Positions 44,405 to 51,373 of a stretch of DNA of 64,000 bases are shown here, one piece after another. Source of the stretch: Clostridia bacterium (GTDB lineage: Bacteria; Bacillota; Clostridia; Christensenellales; Aristaeellaceae); assembly GCA_017541105.1 (NCBI GenBank), contig JAFXZS010000008.1:124001-188000 (forward strand). The letters are read 5' to 3'. Below the pieces are notes generated by a model. The model had not been told where the DNA came from and did not search any database. It saw nothing but the letters and a program-made list of their open reading frames with translations. Every line of letters starts with the position of its first letter. The stretch's first letter is position 1. The position numbers and the translations under genes were made by a program.

Positions 44405-45097
44405 TCAGTACTGCAGGTATTTCTTGAGATTAATCACGTTGCAGTCTGTAATGACGCAGTCTCCCTTGAGATCCTGATAGACAGTCACCTCATACAGGCA
44501 GACGGTCCCCGCGGCATCTGACAGCACGCCGCTGCAAAGATACTTGTAGTTCACTCCTGCAACCTGCTGGGTTCCGAGCAGCGCCAGAGCGGTCAGGCCC
44601 ACGCCGGTGTATTCCTTGGTCGCCTTTTTGAACACTTTCTTCGCAGTCGACGGGAGTCCTTTGCTGCTCGGCGTCTTCTTGCTGTACTCCCAGGCACCCG
44701 CTACGGAAGCAGCCGTATAGGGATTCTTCCGGGTCTTGATGTTTTTATAATTGAAACTGTTGACTGCCAGCACTTCCGCGTTCCCCTGCAGATCCTGGTA
44801 AACGATCACCACTTTCCAGGAGGTGGAAGCTTTGGCTGTCGCGGTGACCGCTTTGCAGAAGAAAGCATAGTTCGTCCCGGCCACAACCTGCTTGGCCAGG
44901 GTGAACACAGGCGTATAGGCTACACCCCCCAGTTTTTCCACAGCCTTTTCAAAGACCTTTGTCTCCGCCTTGGTCAGGTAGGTTCCGACCTTTTTATTAA
45001 TCTTCCATCCTCCGTCTGTCTCCGCGGCTGCAGGAACAATCATCCCGATCGTCAGGATCGCTGTCAGCAAAAGAAGAATTACGGTTTTTCTTTTCAT
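44405..45097 (-). CDS. Secreted protein with two cystatin-like QVVAG domains
   Basis: This 230-residue exported protein has a signal peptide (residues 1-25, ending PAAAE). Two similar domains follow. The first has AKQVVAGTNYAFFCKA and then WKVVIVYQDLQGNAEVLAV; the second has GTQQVAGVNYKYLC and then YEVTVYQDLKGD. QxVxG followed by N-Y and the later V-Y-Q-D-L is the hairpin-loop and third-strand pattern of cystatins, which block papain-type cysteine proteases. The ATG at 45097 follows AAAGGAG. Bacterial cystatin-like proteins are rare and mostly uncharacterised; function is inferred from the motif only. Confidence 0.7.
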   Translation of the reverse strand: MKRKTVILLLLTAILTIGMIVPAAAETDGGWKINKKVGTYLTKAETKVFEKAVEKLGGVAYTPVFTLAKQVVAGTNYAFFCKAVTATAKASTSWKVVIVYQDLQGNAEVLAVNSFNYKNIKTRKNPYTAASVAGAWEYSKKTPSSKGLPSTAKKVFKKATKEYTGVGLTALALLGTQQVAGVNYKYLCSGVLSDAAGTVCLYEVTVYQDLKGDCVITDCNVINLKKYLQY

Positions 45098-45160
45098 TTC
45101 TAAGGAACTCCTTTCAATTTGTCGTGCGGTATTTTCCGCTGCGCACAGTTGTTTCACTTG

Positions 45161-45189
45161 ATTATACGTAAAAGAAAACCGGAATGGAA
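45161..45189 (-). promoter_or_regulatory. Promoter for the cystatin-like gene
   Basis: On the minus strand TTCCAT and TATAAT with 17-bp spacing. It diverges from the rubrerythrin promoter. Confidence 0.55.
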
Positions 45190-45205
45190 GTCCTTTTTGC
45201 AGATT

Positions 45206-45230
45206 TGGCACAATTGGCACAATTTGGCAC
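45206..45230 (+). promoter_or_regulatory. Three direct repeats TGGCAC, about one helical turn apart
   Basis: TGGCAC occurs at 45206, 45215 and 45225, each with A/T flanks, between the divergent promoters of the cystatin-like gene and rubrerythrin. The even spacing (9 and 10 bp) suggests a regulator binding one face of the DNA. The regulator is not identified. Confidence 0.5.
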
Positions 45231-45245
45231 ATCGATGGAATTCTC

Positions 45246-45275
45246 TTTACTTTTTCGGCAGGATGATGGTATAAT
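45246..45275 (+). promoter_or_regulatory. Promoter for rubrerythrin
   Basis: TTTACT (45246-45251) and TATAAT (45270-45275) with 18-bp spacing. Confidence 0.65.
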
Positions 45276-45329
45276 TCCTCCAGGCAGTTGCCAGATAGGA
45301 CAATATTGTGAATATGGAGGGAAACAATT

Positions 45330-45869
45330 ATGAAGTGGGTATGCCCTGTATGCGGATACGTACATGAAGGACCTGAACCGCCGGAAAAATGCCCGGTCTG
45401 CAAGGTACCCGGTTCCAAATTCATCAAGCAGGAAGGCGAGATGACCTGGGCGGCCGAGCATGTGATCGGCATCGCCAAGGATGTGCCGGAAGAGATCAAG
45501 GCCGGTCTGCGCTCCAACTTTGAGGGTGAATGCTGCGAAGTCGGCATGTACCTGGCCATGGGCCGCGCTGCTGCCCGGGAAGGCTATCCGGAAATCGCCG
45601 AATACTGGAAGACCGCCGCGTATGAAGAAGCGGATCACGCCGCCCGGTTCGCCGAGCTCCTGGGTGAGGTCGTCTCCCCCAGCACCAAGGAAAACCTGCG
45701 CGTCCGTGTGGAAGCCGAGAACGGCGCCACCCAGGGCAAGACCGACCTGGCCAAAAAGGCCAAGGAGCTCGGCCTGGATGCCATCCATGACACGGTCCAT
45801 GAAATGGCAAGGGACGAAGCGCGGCACGGCAAAGCCTTCAAGGGCCTGCTGGAAAGGTATTTCGGCTGA
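45330..45869 (+). CDS. Reverse rubrerythrin (N-terminal rubredoxin, C-terminal diiron domain)
   Basis: This 179-residue peroxidase detoxifies H2O2 (and O2 in Clostridium). An N-terminal rubredoxin Fe(Cys)4 site (VCPVCGYVH...CPVCK) precedes the ferritin-like diiron domain with ExxH pairs EEADHAARF and DEARHGKAF, the reverse of the usual order. It acts in the cytosol and takes electrons through the rubredoxin domain. ATG at 45330 follows GGAGGG. A terminator follows. A second copy of its last 17 codons lies at 46314-46373. Confidence 0.94.
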   Translation: MKWVCPVCGYVHEGPEPPEKCPVCKVPGSKFIKQEGEMTWAAEHVIGIAKDVPEEIKAGLRSNFEGECCEVGMYLAMGRAAAREGYPEIAEYWKTAAYEEADHAARFAELLGEVVSPSTKENLRVRVEAENGATQGKTDLAKKAKELGLDAIHDTVHEMARDEARHGKAFKGLLERYFG

Positions 45870-45880
45870 GAAACGGCCGA

Positions 45881-45915
45881 GGGCGAAGAAAAGCTTTTTC
45901 TCCGCCCTTTTTTTT
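45881..45915 (+). terminator. Terminator of rubrerythrin
   Basis: GGGCG-AAGAAAA / TTTTTCT-CCGCCC hairpin followed by eight T. Confidence 0.85.
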
Positions 45916-46004
45916 GCGAAAAGCATACTTTTTCACTGTCACATATCCCGAGCGGCTCGTATATATAGACAGCTGAATAAAAATCAGCGGAAAGGAGAAT
46001 CACA

Positions 46005-46223
46005 ATGCAAGATACAAAAAGCTCTCAGCTGAACGAAAACGAGCTGGATAAGGTTAACGGCGGTTACGATATCCCCTCTCCCTATTATGCCCCTCCGGGC
46101 GGATACCCGCATAACAGGCCCCACTTTACATGCAGGTGTGGATTTCAAACAGCGAGTCCGGATGAATACGCGAGCCACATCGCTCAAAACCCCGACCACA
46201 TTAATATGCGTTATGGTCGGTAA
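46005..46223 (+). CDS. Double-glycine leader peptide with C2H2 zinc-finger-like core
   Basis: This 72-residue peptide begins with a bacteriocin-type leader (LNENELDKVNGG) whose GG at residues 19-20 would be cut by a C39-peptidase exporter. The remaining 52 residues are Pro/Tyr/Gly-rich, then carry C43 and C45 and H58 and H65 (CRCGF...H...H) in a zinc-finger-like spacing. ATG at 46005 follows AAAGGAG. No immunity protein or C39 exporter is adjacent; exporter and role are unknown. The frame continues after its TAA into the rubrerythrin-like fragment. Confidence 0.72.
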   Translation: MQDTKSSQLNENELDKVNGGYDIPSPYYAPPGGYPHNRPHFTCRCGFQTASPDEYASHIAQNPDHINMRYGR

Positions 46224-46313
46224 AAAGCCGGATCGTCGCCATACACCTTCAAGACCACCCGCAGCACTCCCGAAGTCATAAGCATCAGCGAAACGACTTA
46301 CGGATTTTTCCGC

Positions 46314-46373
46314 GGTGAAGCGCGGCACAGCAAAGCCTTCAAGGGCCTGCTGGAGAGGTACTTCGGAAAGTAA
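46314..46373 (+). pseudogene. Duplicated 3' end of the rubrerythrin gene
   Basis: GAAGCGCGGCACAGCAAAGC and the next 30 bases differ from the end of rubrerythrin (45805-45866) at only three of about 50 positions, all compatible with synonymous or mild changes, and encode [19 protein letters not shown] followed by TAA. There is no start codon or rubredoxin part. It is a remnant of a duplication that now sits behind the double-glycine peptide. Confidence 0.85.
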
Positions 46374-46396
46374 GAAACTGAAAGGATTCCTGACGG

Positions 46397-46558
46397 ATGA
46401 AAAAACTGTCTGCTGAGTTCTGGGCAATAGTGATTCTTTTATTGGCAGGCGTAGCCGCATGTATCATCAGCGGAACAGCCACAGGAGCTATTGCCTGTAC
46501 GCTCATAGGTGCAGCGGGATTGGTTGCTTTCATCCGGGCAAACAGGAAAGAACAATAA
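46397..46558 (+). CDS. 53-residue double-helix membrane protein
   Basis: ATG at 46397 opens a 53-codon frame (MKKLSAEFWAIVILLLAG...AFIRANRKEQ) with two hydrophobic helices (about residues 8-25 and 29-46) and a basic C-terminus. GAAAGGA lies about 12 bp upstream. It is short but has a coherent membrane-protein composition. No family is recognised; it may be an immunity or accessory protein of the peptide upstream, a guess from position only. Confidence 0.5.
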   Translation: MKKLSAEFWAIVILLLAGVAACIISGTATGAIACTLIGAAGLVAFIRANRKEQ

Positions 46559-46630
46559 GCTTTGCCCTGCAGGCAAGCCTTCGCAGGACCTCTGAAACAT
46601 CATTTCGGATCATTTAAGGAGCTTGGTAAT

Positions 46631-46873
46631 ATGCTGATTCATCTGTTGGTATCGCTGTGCATCGGAGCTTTTAACGGCTTTGCCGCCAATAAAATCATGA
46701 AGGGGGACTCTTCGGGATTTCTCCGGAACGCGCTGCTTGGCATTGTCGGCGGTCTTGTCGGCGGATTCCTGGGCAATCTGATCGGGATCGGTGACGGTTG
46801 GATCTCCGGCATTATTCTTGCAATTGCCGGGTCCTGCCTGGTCATATGGGTCGTCAGAAAGATTGCCAAATAA
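46631..46873 (+). CDS. GlsB/YeaQ/YmgE family small membrane protein
   Basis: This 80-residue protein has three Gly-rich membrane helices with the family patterns GAFNGFAANKIMKGDSSG and GIVGGLVGGFLGNL. The family (transglycosylase-associated) is linked to stress and glycosylation states but has no defined activity. ATG at 46631 is supported by AAGGAG (46616-46621); the longer open frame lacks homology. A terminator follows. Confidence 0.87.
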   Translation: MLIHLLVSLCIGAFNGFAANKIMKGDSSGFLRNALLGIVGGLVGGFLGNLIGIGDGWISGIILAIAGSCLVIWVVRKIAK

Positions 46874-46917
46874 CCCGCATTGCAAATCACCGCCAAACCT
46901 TCAGAAGTCTGACATAA

Positions 46918-46946
46918 AACCGGCGCCTCGTGCAGAGGCGCCGGTT
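46918..46946. terminator. Strong bidirectional terminator
   Basis: Perfect AACCGGCGCCTC/GAGGCGCCGGTT stem with loop GTGCA; it ends both the GlsB gene and the radical SAM peptide operon. Confidence 0.88.
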
Positions 46947-46990
46947 CAATCATTTCAAGCGAAATCACCTGTACTTATTAAAACAGGCAA

Positions 46991-47209
46991 TCAGTTTCCG
47001 CAGTCATAAGTTGCATTACTGACCTGTTTTCCGCCGGACAGGTCAAGGCCGCACTGGTAATCGGGCATCAGTGAGGAATGGCAGTCATAGTTTTCGTTGG
47101 AAACCATGTAGGTCTGCTTTGCGCCTGCTCCGTGGCCTGACGCAACTACGGTCTCCTCATAATCAAACTCGATCATTTCCACGACAGGGGATTCATAGGT
47201 CTTCTTCAT
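46991..47209 (-). CDS. Putative radical SAM-modified precursor peptide with three Tyr-X-Cys motifs
   Basis: This 72-residue peptide has a leader-like N-terminus (MKKTYESPVVEMIEFDYEE, the KYExPxVExIxF type seen in Clostridial precursor peptides) and a core with three spaced Y-x-C motifs: YDC at 41-43, YQC at 51-53 and YDC at 68-70. It has no other Cys. A strong AAGGAG precedes the ATG. It lies 67 bp downstream of a radical SAM/SPASM gene on the same strand, with no terminator between. It is probably the substrate for that enzyme. It has no known close family in my memory, so the call is inferred from layout. Confidence 0.75.
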   Translation of the reverse strand: MKKTYESPVVEMIEFDYEETVVASGHGAGAKQTYMVSNENYDCHSSLMPDYQCGLDLSGGKQVSNATYDCGN

Positions 47210-47276
47210 TGTTCTCTCTCCTTCTTTCTTATTTATTCACAAACCAGCTTCCCGGTCACGCGAATCATATTTTGAG

Positions 47277-48422
47277 TCATTCACACTCCGGAATCTTCAT
47301 GAGGCCGTGCTGGGCCAAATATATGACCCTCTCACATAACTCAGTTGGCTGTTTTCCCGGTTCGGCATATTGCAGCATAATCCCAGCGCAGCGGTAACAT
47401 GTCTCATAATAAGCACAATCTTTACATTCCGGGACTCTCGGCCAGTTGTTAACCTCCTGATGAATCTTTGCCCACGCTGCTCTGAATCCGTCCTGAAGCA
47501 GGTCTGCATGAATCATCTCCAGACTGTTGCAGGGCATCAGGGATCCTTTCCAGTTGACCACAAATCCCGCCCGTCCGCCGCCGCATTCCAGGCCGCACTG
47601 TTCGCATTCATGGAAAGGTCCGCCGGCCGGAGGAAGCTTCTCCGGATCAATCTCCCTGGTTTCGATTCCGTCCAGTTCATTCATCAATCTGAAAATGCGG
47701 ACATAATAGTCTGCATCCAGATCATCCAGTTGGGCAGACCGCCCTGTTTCCTTTCTGGGGGCGATGATGGTGGAGTTAACCATCACTTTAGGGGTAATGC
47801 TTCTGGCAAAACGTATAGTCTCCAGTACATCCTCACCCAGATACTTGCTAGGTGTGATTACCAGCCTCACATTAAGCCCCGCTTCGATGGCTTTTCGGAC
47901 GTTCTCCGTCACTGTGGTAAATGCGCGTACGCCGGTAACCCGTTCATAAACGTCGTCGTTCCATCCGTAGAGTGACACCTGAATCAACGCCGGTCTGTGC
48001 TTCAGGAAAAAATCAAGTCTCCTGCCGTCCAGCAGATAGGCATTGGTCAGAATCGTCACATCGCAGCCCAGGCTTTGCAGATACAGGTAAATCTCATCAA
48101 ATCCGGGATAGGTCAGGCATTCTCCGCCGGTCAGCGTAACGTGAATCATTCCCGCTTCCCAAGCCTGATGCATCAGATCCTTCCAGGTTTCCACCGGCAT
48201 AAGATTCTGACCGGCCAGCTGATCTGCATTCAGGTGCACGTAGCACATTTTGCAGCTGAGGTTGCACAGGGGGGTCAGTTCAAACTGCCCGCAAATCGGA
48301 ACACCCTTTTCTTTGGCTTTTCTGTCCAGATAACGGGCAAGCGATTTGTAACTCCAGATCCTTTTTCCGTTCTCCTGGCGAAGCTCTTTCAGAAACTGAA
48401 TAGCGCTTGACGAGTCCCCCAT
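47277..48422 (-). CDS. Radical SAM/SPASM peptide maturase
   Basis: This 381-residue enzyme has the SAM-cluster motif CNLSCKMC (residues 53-60), the SAM-binding GGECLTYPG and a C-terminal SPASM-type region with many Cys (from about residue 273: CEQCGLEC, MPC, CKDCAYYETCYRC) for auxiliary iron-sulfur clusters. The N-terminal 45 residues (ARYLDRKAKEKGVPICGQFELTP) match a Clostridial family seen beside short precursor peptides. ATG at 48422 follows GGGAGG; the longer open frame upstream has no ribosome site. It likely installs a crosslink in the 72-residue peptide downstream; thioether or Tyr-Cys chemistry is possible but unproven. Confidence 0.88.
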   Translation of the reverse strand: MGDSSSAIQFLKELRQENGKRIWSYKSLARYLDRKAKEKGVPICGQFELTPLCNLSCKMCYVHLNADQLAGQNLMPVETWKDLMHQAWEAGMIHVTLTGGECLTYPGFDEIYLYLQSLGCDVTILTNAYLLDGRRLDFFLKHRPALIQVSLYGWNDDVYERVTGVRAFTTVTENVRKAIEAGLNVRLVITPSKYLGEDVLETIRFARSITPKVMVNSTIIAPRKETGRSAQLDDLDADYYVRIFRLMNELDGIETREIDPEKLPPAGGPFHECEQCGLECGGGRAGFVVNWKGSLMPCNSLEMIHADLLQDGFRAAWAKIHQEVNNWPRVPECKDCAYYETCYRCAGIMLQYAEPGKQPTELCERVIYLAQHGLMKIPECE

Positions 48423-48457
48423 CTGTTCCTCCCCTTCGGCTCGTTTAGAACAATAAC

Positions 48458-48486
48458 ATTCTACAGGAAAAAGTGCCGACTGTAAA
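48458..48486 (-). promoter_or_regulatory. Promoter for the radical SAM peptide operon
   Basis: On the minus strand TTTACA and TAGAAT with 17-bp spacing, 36 bp upstream of the start codon. Confidence 0.65.
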
Positions 48487-48722
48487 GCGAAATTTGGCTG
48501 ATTGTTGTTGTTATTCATCACATTTCGACAATTCCTTCCTGTTCCCGTATTCACTGTTATTGTCTTCCTGGCATTATGGAAAAGAGCCATGAAAACATCG
48601 AGCGAAGCGTTGCTGACCGCTGCGGCGATCCTGAAGCTGCTGCCCGGTATTGTGTGTCGCCCTCTTTCCCCGCGGTCAATCATCATGGAAAGGCAAGCGA
48701 AATGAAAACCGTATCACGGCTT

Positions 48723-48764
48723 TTTTCTGTACAAAGCAGGTGCTTCATGCTATGATACAGAAAA
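48723..48764 (+). repeat. Inverted repeat around a promoter-like stretch
   Basis: TTTTCTGTA (48723-48731) and TACAGAAAA (48756-48764) are exact 9-bp inverted arms about 24 bp apart, with TATGAT between. Could be an operator or a hairpin; no gene depends on it clearly. Confidence 0.35.
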
Positions 48765-48807
48765 GATGACATTGCCATATATTTCTGTCCGAACGGGGAA
48801 GTGTGAA

Positions 48808-48970
48808 ATGTTTTAAGAATCAGGCAGGCTGGAGTATATCGATTATATCAAATGCATTGCCTTACTTGGAATCATTCTGGCGTATGTCGGCTCTCCAATT
48901 CGGGCTCTTGAATGCTCTGGAGTTTTGATGTCTCATGCATGGCCTGTGTTTGAAAGAAAAGAGGTGTTTT
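48808..48970 (+). pseudogene. N-terminal remnant of an acyltransferase-3 family gene
   Basis: After ATG TTT TAA the frame reads ESGRLEYIDYIKCIALLGII followed by LAYVGSPIRA, the typical N-terminal helix of integral membrane O-acyltransferases (xLxYIDxxKxxAIxGIxxxHV). The catalytic His of that first helix is Tyr here. The similarity stops within about 35 residues and the frame runs into the next gene. It is a truncated and stop-interrupted fragment. Confidence 0.45.
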
Positions 48971-48971
48971 C

Positions 48972-49283
48972 ATGGCCCGGATCACTTACACGTATCAGTA
49001 CAAGAACTACCCGGACTGTCCAAAGGCAACCAGACTGTCCAAATTCTGGTGCAGCCCCAGGCATGGCGGATTCATCGGGATGGCGGTCGGGATTGTAATC
49101 ATGCTGCTCGGCGCTCTTGTTTACAACGCCAACGGGCATCATCTCGGCGCGGTGGATGTCATTTTGATGCTGTTGGGATTCGGATTCTTTCTGTTCGGCG
49201 CCCTCCTGGTTCCCGCTCTGTTCAAGCTCTTCAGAATATCCGACAGGGTATATGAGAAAGAAACCGGGAAGAAGATCAACTGA
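48972..49283 (+). CDS. Small membrane protein with two helices
   Basis: This 103-residue protein has two hydrophobic segments (about residues 32-53 and 60-85), an N-terminal cysteine-bearing basic stretch (YKNYPDCPKATRLSKFWCSPRHGG) and a basic C-terminus. ATG at 48972 is preceded by AGAGGTG. No family is recognised. It lies beside the acyltransferase remnant and opposite the ABC exporter, so it may be unrelated to either. Confidence 0.6.
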   Translation: MARITYTYQYKNYPDCPKATRLSKFWCSPRHGGFIGMAVGIVIMLLGALVYNANGHHLGAVDVILMLLGFGFFLFGALLVPALFKLFRISDRVYEKETGKKIN

Positions 49284-49433
49284 GCGGGAAAAGCCCTGCA
49301 CCGTCTTTCCTGTCCTGTACTGTGAATCCTCGCATCCGGAATCGTGGCTGGGTCTTCCCGGCAGATTCGCAAGAAATACGATTTTCGTCGCCGTTTCTCC
49401 TCCTCTGTGAAAATGGATGACCATCCGGGCTTT

Positions 49434-50219
49434 TTACCGGATATCCTTTGTACAGTACTTCCGATAAGCAAGCGCAATCCCGCAGGCCGCGAAGGCTGCC
49501 CCGGCCAGAATCCTGTCCGCGTGCAGTGAGCCTGCGGAAAGGATCTCTGCCCCGTCTGCGTATCCGAAGGGTGTCAGATATTTCAGAAAATCGGCTTTTT
49601 CCGTCAGATTCGCAATGATATTCATAAAGTACAGTGCGATAGCCAGCCCAAGGCCGATTCCCATTCCGCCCTTCCACAGGAAGGCGGAAATACCGAAGCA
49701 GATGCAGGCCAGCTCAATCTGCATCAGGAAGAAGGCCAGATGCAGTAAAAACATTTCCTTCCAGGGAATCTCTTCGCCGATAGCGGCAGCGCTCCCGATG
49801 CTCATCAGAAATACCGCGGCATTCAGCAGCACAATCTGAATCAGGACAGCCGCCAGTTTGTCCGTCACAATTTCCGCCCGGCTCAGGGGATGTGTCAGCA
49901 GCAGTTCCGCCGTCCCGTCCTTTTCCTCCCGGGCCAGTGCCGCGATACCGATCAGCGCGGCAAACAATGCGCCGCCGATCCCCAGTACATTTCCGCACTC
50001 AATGGCGTAGTATCCTGTCAGGGTGCCGAAATTCAGCTTATCCATGCCAAATGCTTTCGTAAAGGAACCCATGGATGCAAACATGGAAGAGAAGGAGTCC
50101 ATCTGCCCCTTCATCTCCGGGAAAAGGATTAAGCAGATCACAAGAAACATGCCGATCGCGCCGGTCCAGATCAGCAGAGTCTTCCATCCCCGCCTGAGTT
50201 CATGCCGAATCAGTGTCAT
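49434..50219 (-). CDS. ABC-2 type exporter permease
   Basis: This 261-residue protein has six hydrophobic segments (WTGAIGMFLVICLI, IGGALFAALIGIAALA, AAVLIQIVLLNAAVFLM, FLLHLAFFLMQIELACICF, GLAIALYFMNIIANL, and a C-terminal AGAAFAACGIALAY). It matches ABC-2 permeases of the NatB/YfiM group. Its start overlaps the ATPase gene end (ATGA, 50216-50219). The exported substrate is unknown; the radical SAM peptide locus 1 kb downstream makes peptide export or self-protection possible. Confidence 0.88.
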   Translation of the reverse strand: MTLIRHELRRGWKTLLIWTGAIGMFLVICLILFPEMKGQMDSFSSMFASMGSFTKAFGMDKLNFGTLTGYYAIECGNVLGIGGALFAALIGIAALAREEKDGTAELLLTHPLSRAEIVTDKLAAVLIQIVLLNAAVFLMSIGSAAAIGEEIPWKEMFLLHLAFFLMQIELACICFGISAFLWKGGMGIGLGLAIALYFMNIIANLTEKADFLKYLTPFGYADGAEILSAGSLHADRILAGAAFAACGIALAYRKYCTKDIR

Positions 50220-51103
50220 GCCTCCTCACTTCCTTCCCCGTAATAGTGCAGGATAATCTCTTCGAGATCCGGTTCAGCAATGGTAAGATCCTGAATTTCC
50301 AGATCCGCAAGCTTCCGGATCAGTTCCCGGATCTCTCCGCTGTACAGGAAACTGATGATTCCTTCCTCTTCCTTCCAGCCCTTCAGATCCGGCAGATCCT
50401 CCCGCCTGACATTCCCCCGCAGCGTAACCCTGCGGGCATTGGAGCGGGCCAGCCTCTCCACGCTGTCGCACGCAATCACACGGCCTTCCCGGATGACCGC
50501 TGCCTGCGTGCAGTGCCGCTGGATTTCGCTCAGCACATGGCTGGACAGAAACACTGTCACTCCTTTTTCGTTTTCTTCCTGCAGAATATCGAAAAATTCA
50601 TGCTGAATCAGCGGATCCAGGCCACCGGTGGGCTCATCCAGGATCAGCAGTTCCGGGCTGTGCTGCAGCGCGCACGCGATTCCGACCTTCTTCCGGTTGC
50701 CGAAGGACAGATCCTCCACCTTCTTCGACAGATCCAGCTGCAGCCGACGGCATAGCTCGGACGCCCGGACACTGCAATCCTTTTTCCTCAGCCCGGCGGA
50801 AAGTTTCAGGATATCCCCCACGCGCATTCCCATGTAGAACGCGTTGTCAGAAGGCAGGTAGCCCACCCGCTCAAGAATCTTCCGTTTTTCCTTTGTGATA
50901 TCCTTATCCAGCACCCTGCCTCTGCCCGAATCCGGGCTGATCAGCCCCAGCAGAGTCCTGATCGTCGTGGATTTGCCCGCCCCGTTGGGGCCGATAAAAC
51001 CGAAGAAAGCCCCTTTTTCCACTGTCAGGCTCAGTTTGTCAATCCCTCTTGTTTTTCCGTAATACTTGGTCAGTGCTTCCGCTTCGATCGCATAGCCTGC
51101 CAT
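50216..51103 (-). CDS. ABC transporter ATP-binding protein
   Basis: This 295-residue ATPase has Walker A GPNGAGKSTT, Q-loop, signature LSFGNRKK, Walker B LLILDEPTGGLDP and switch H in FLSSHVL, followed by a C-terminal extension (about residues 210-295, with YSGEIRELIRKLADLEI) typical of ABC-2 exporters that also regulate the pump. ATG at 51103 follows AGGAGG-like sequence. It forms a two-gene operon with the permease. Confidence 0.92.
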   Translation of the reverse strand: MAGYAIEAEALTKYYGKTRGIDKLSLTVEKGAFFGFIGPNGAGKSTTIRTLLGLISPDSGRGRVLDKDITKEKRKILERVGYLPSDNAFYMGMRVGDILKLSAGLRKKDCSVRASELCRRLQLDLSKKVEDLSFGNRKKVGIACALQHSPELLILDEPTGGLDPLIQHEFFDILQEENEKGVTVFLSSHVLSEIQRHCTQAAVIREGRVIACDSVERLARSNARRVTLRGNVRREDLPDLKGWKEEEGIISFLYSGEIRELIRKLADLEIQDLTIAEPDLEEIILHYYGEGSEEA

Positions 51104-51373
51104 TCCGTTTTCCTCCCTTTCTGCCGGCCTGTTCCGGTATCTGTAATATTATCATATTCTGATCCTTCTGCAAAAACCTGTTTCCGCAAAAAAATCCCTC
51201 TATTCCTCCGGTTTGGAAAGATAGTTCATGAATGCTTTGTTGCCGGACGCTGAAAAATCCCTTCCGCCGCAAAGGCAGAGGGATCATCGCGGACAAGTTT
51301 TTGTAGATATCCGGGTTTAAGGTGCCGGCGCGCAATGCACGGCCCGTGGACGGTGGGATTGATTCCCCCTGCT

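Noticed and set aside
45206-45230. TGGCAC repeats as a sigma-54 promoter
   Set aside because: Sigma-54 needs TGGCAC followed by TTGC about five bases later; that pattern is absent.
48423-48686. N-terminal extension of the radical SAM protein
   Set aside because: No ribosome site and no family likeness; ATG at 48422 follows GGGAGG and fits the family start.
49890-50755. Plus-strand frames over the ABC-2 exporter
   Set aside because: Antisense shadows of the two exporter genes.
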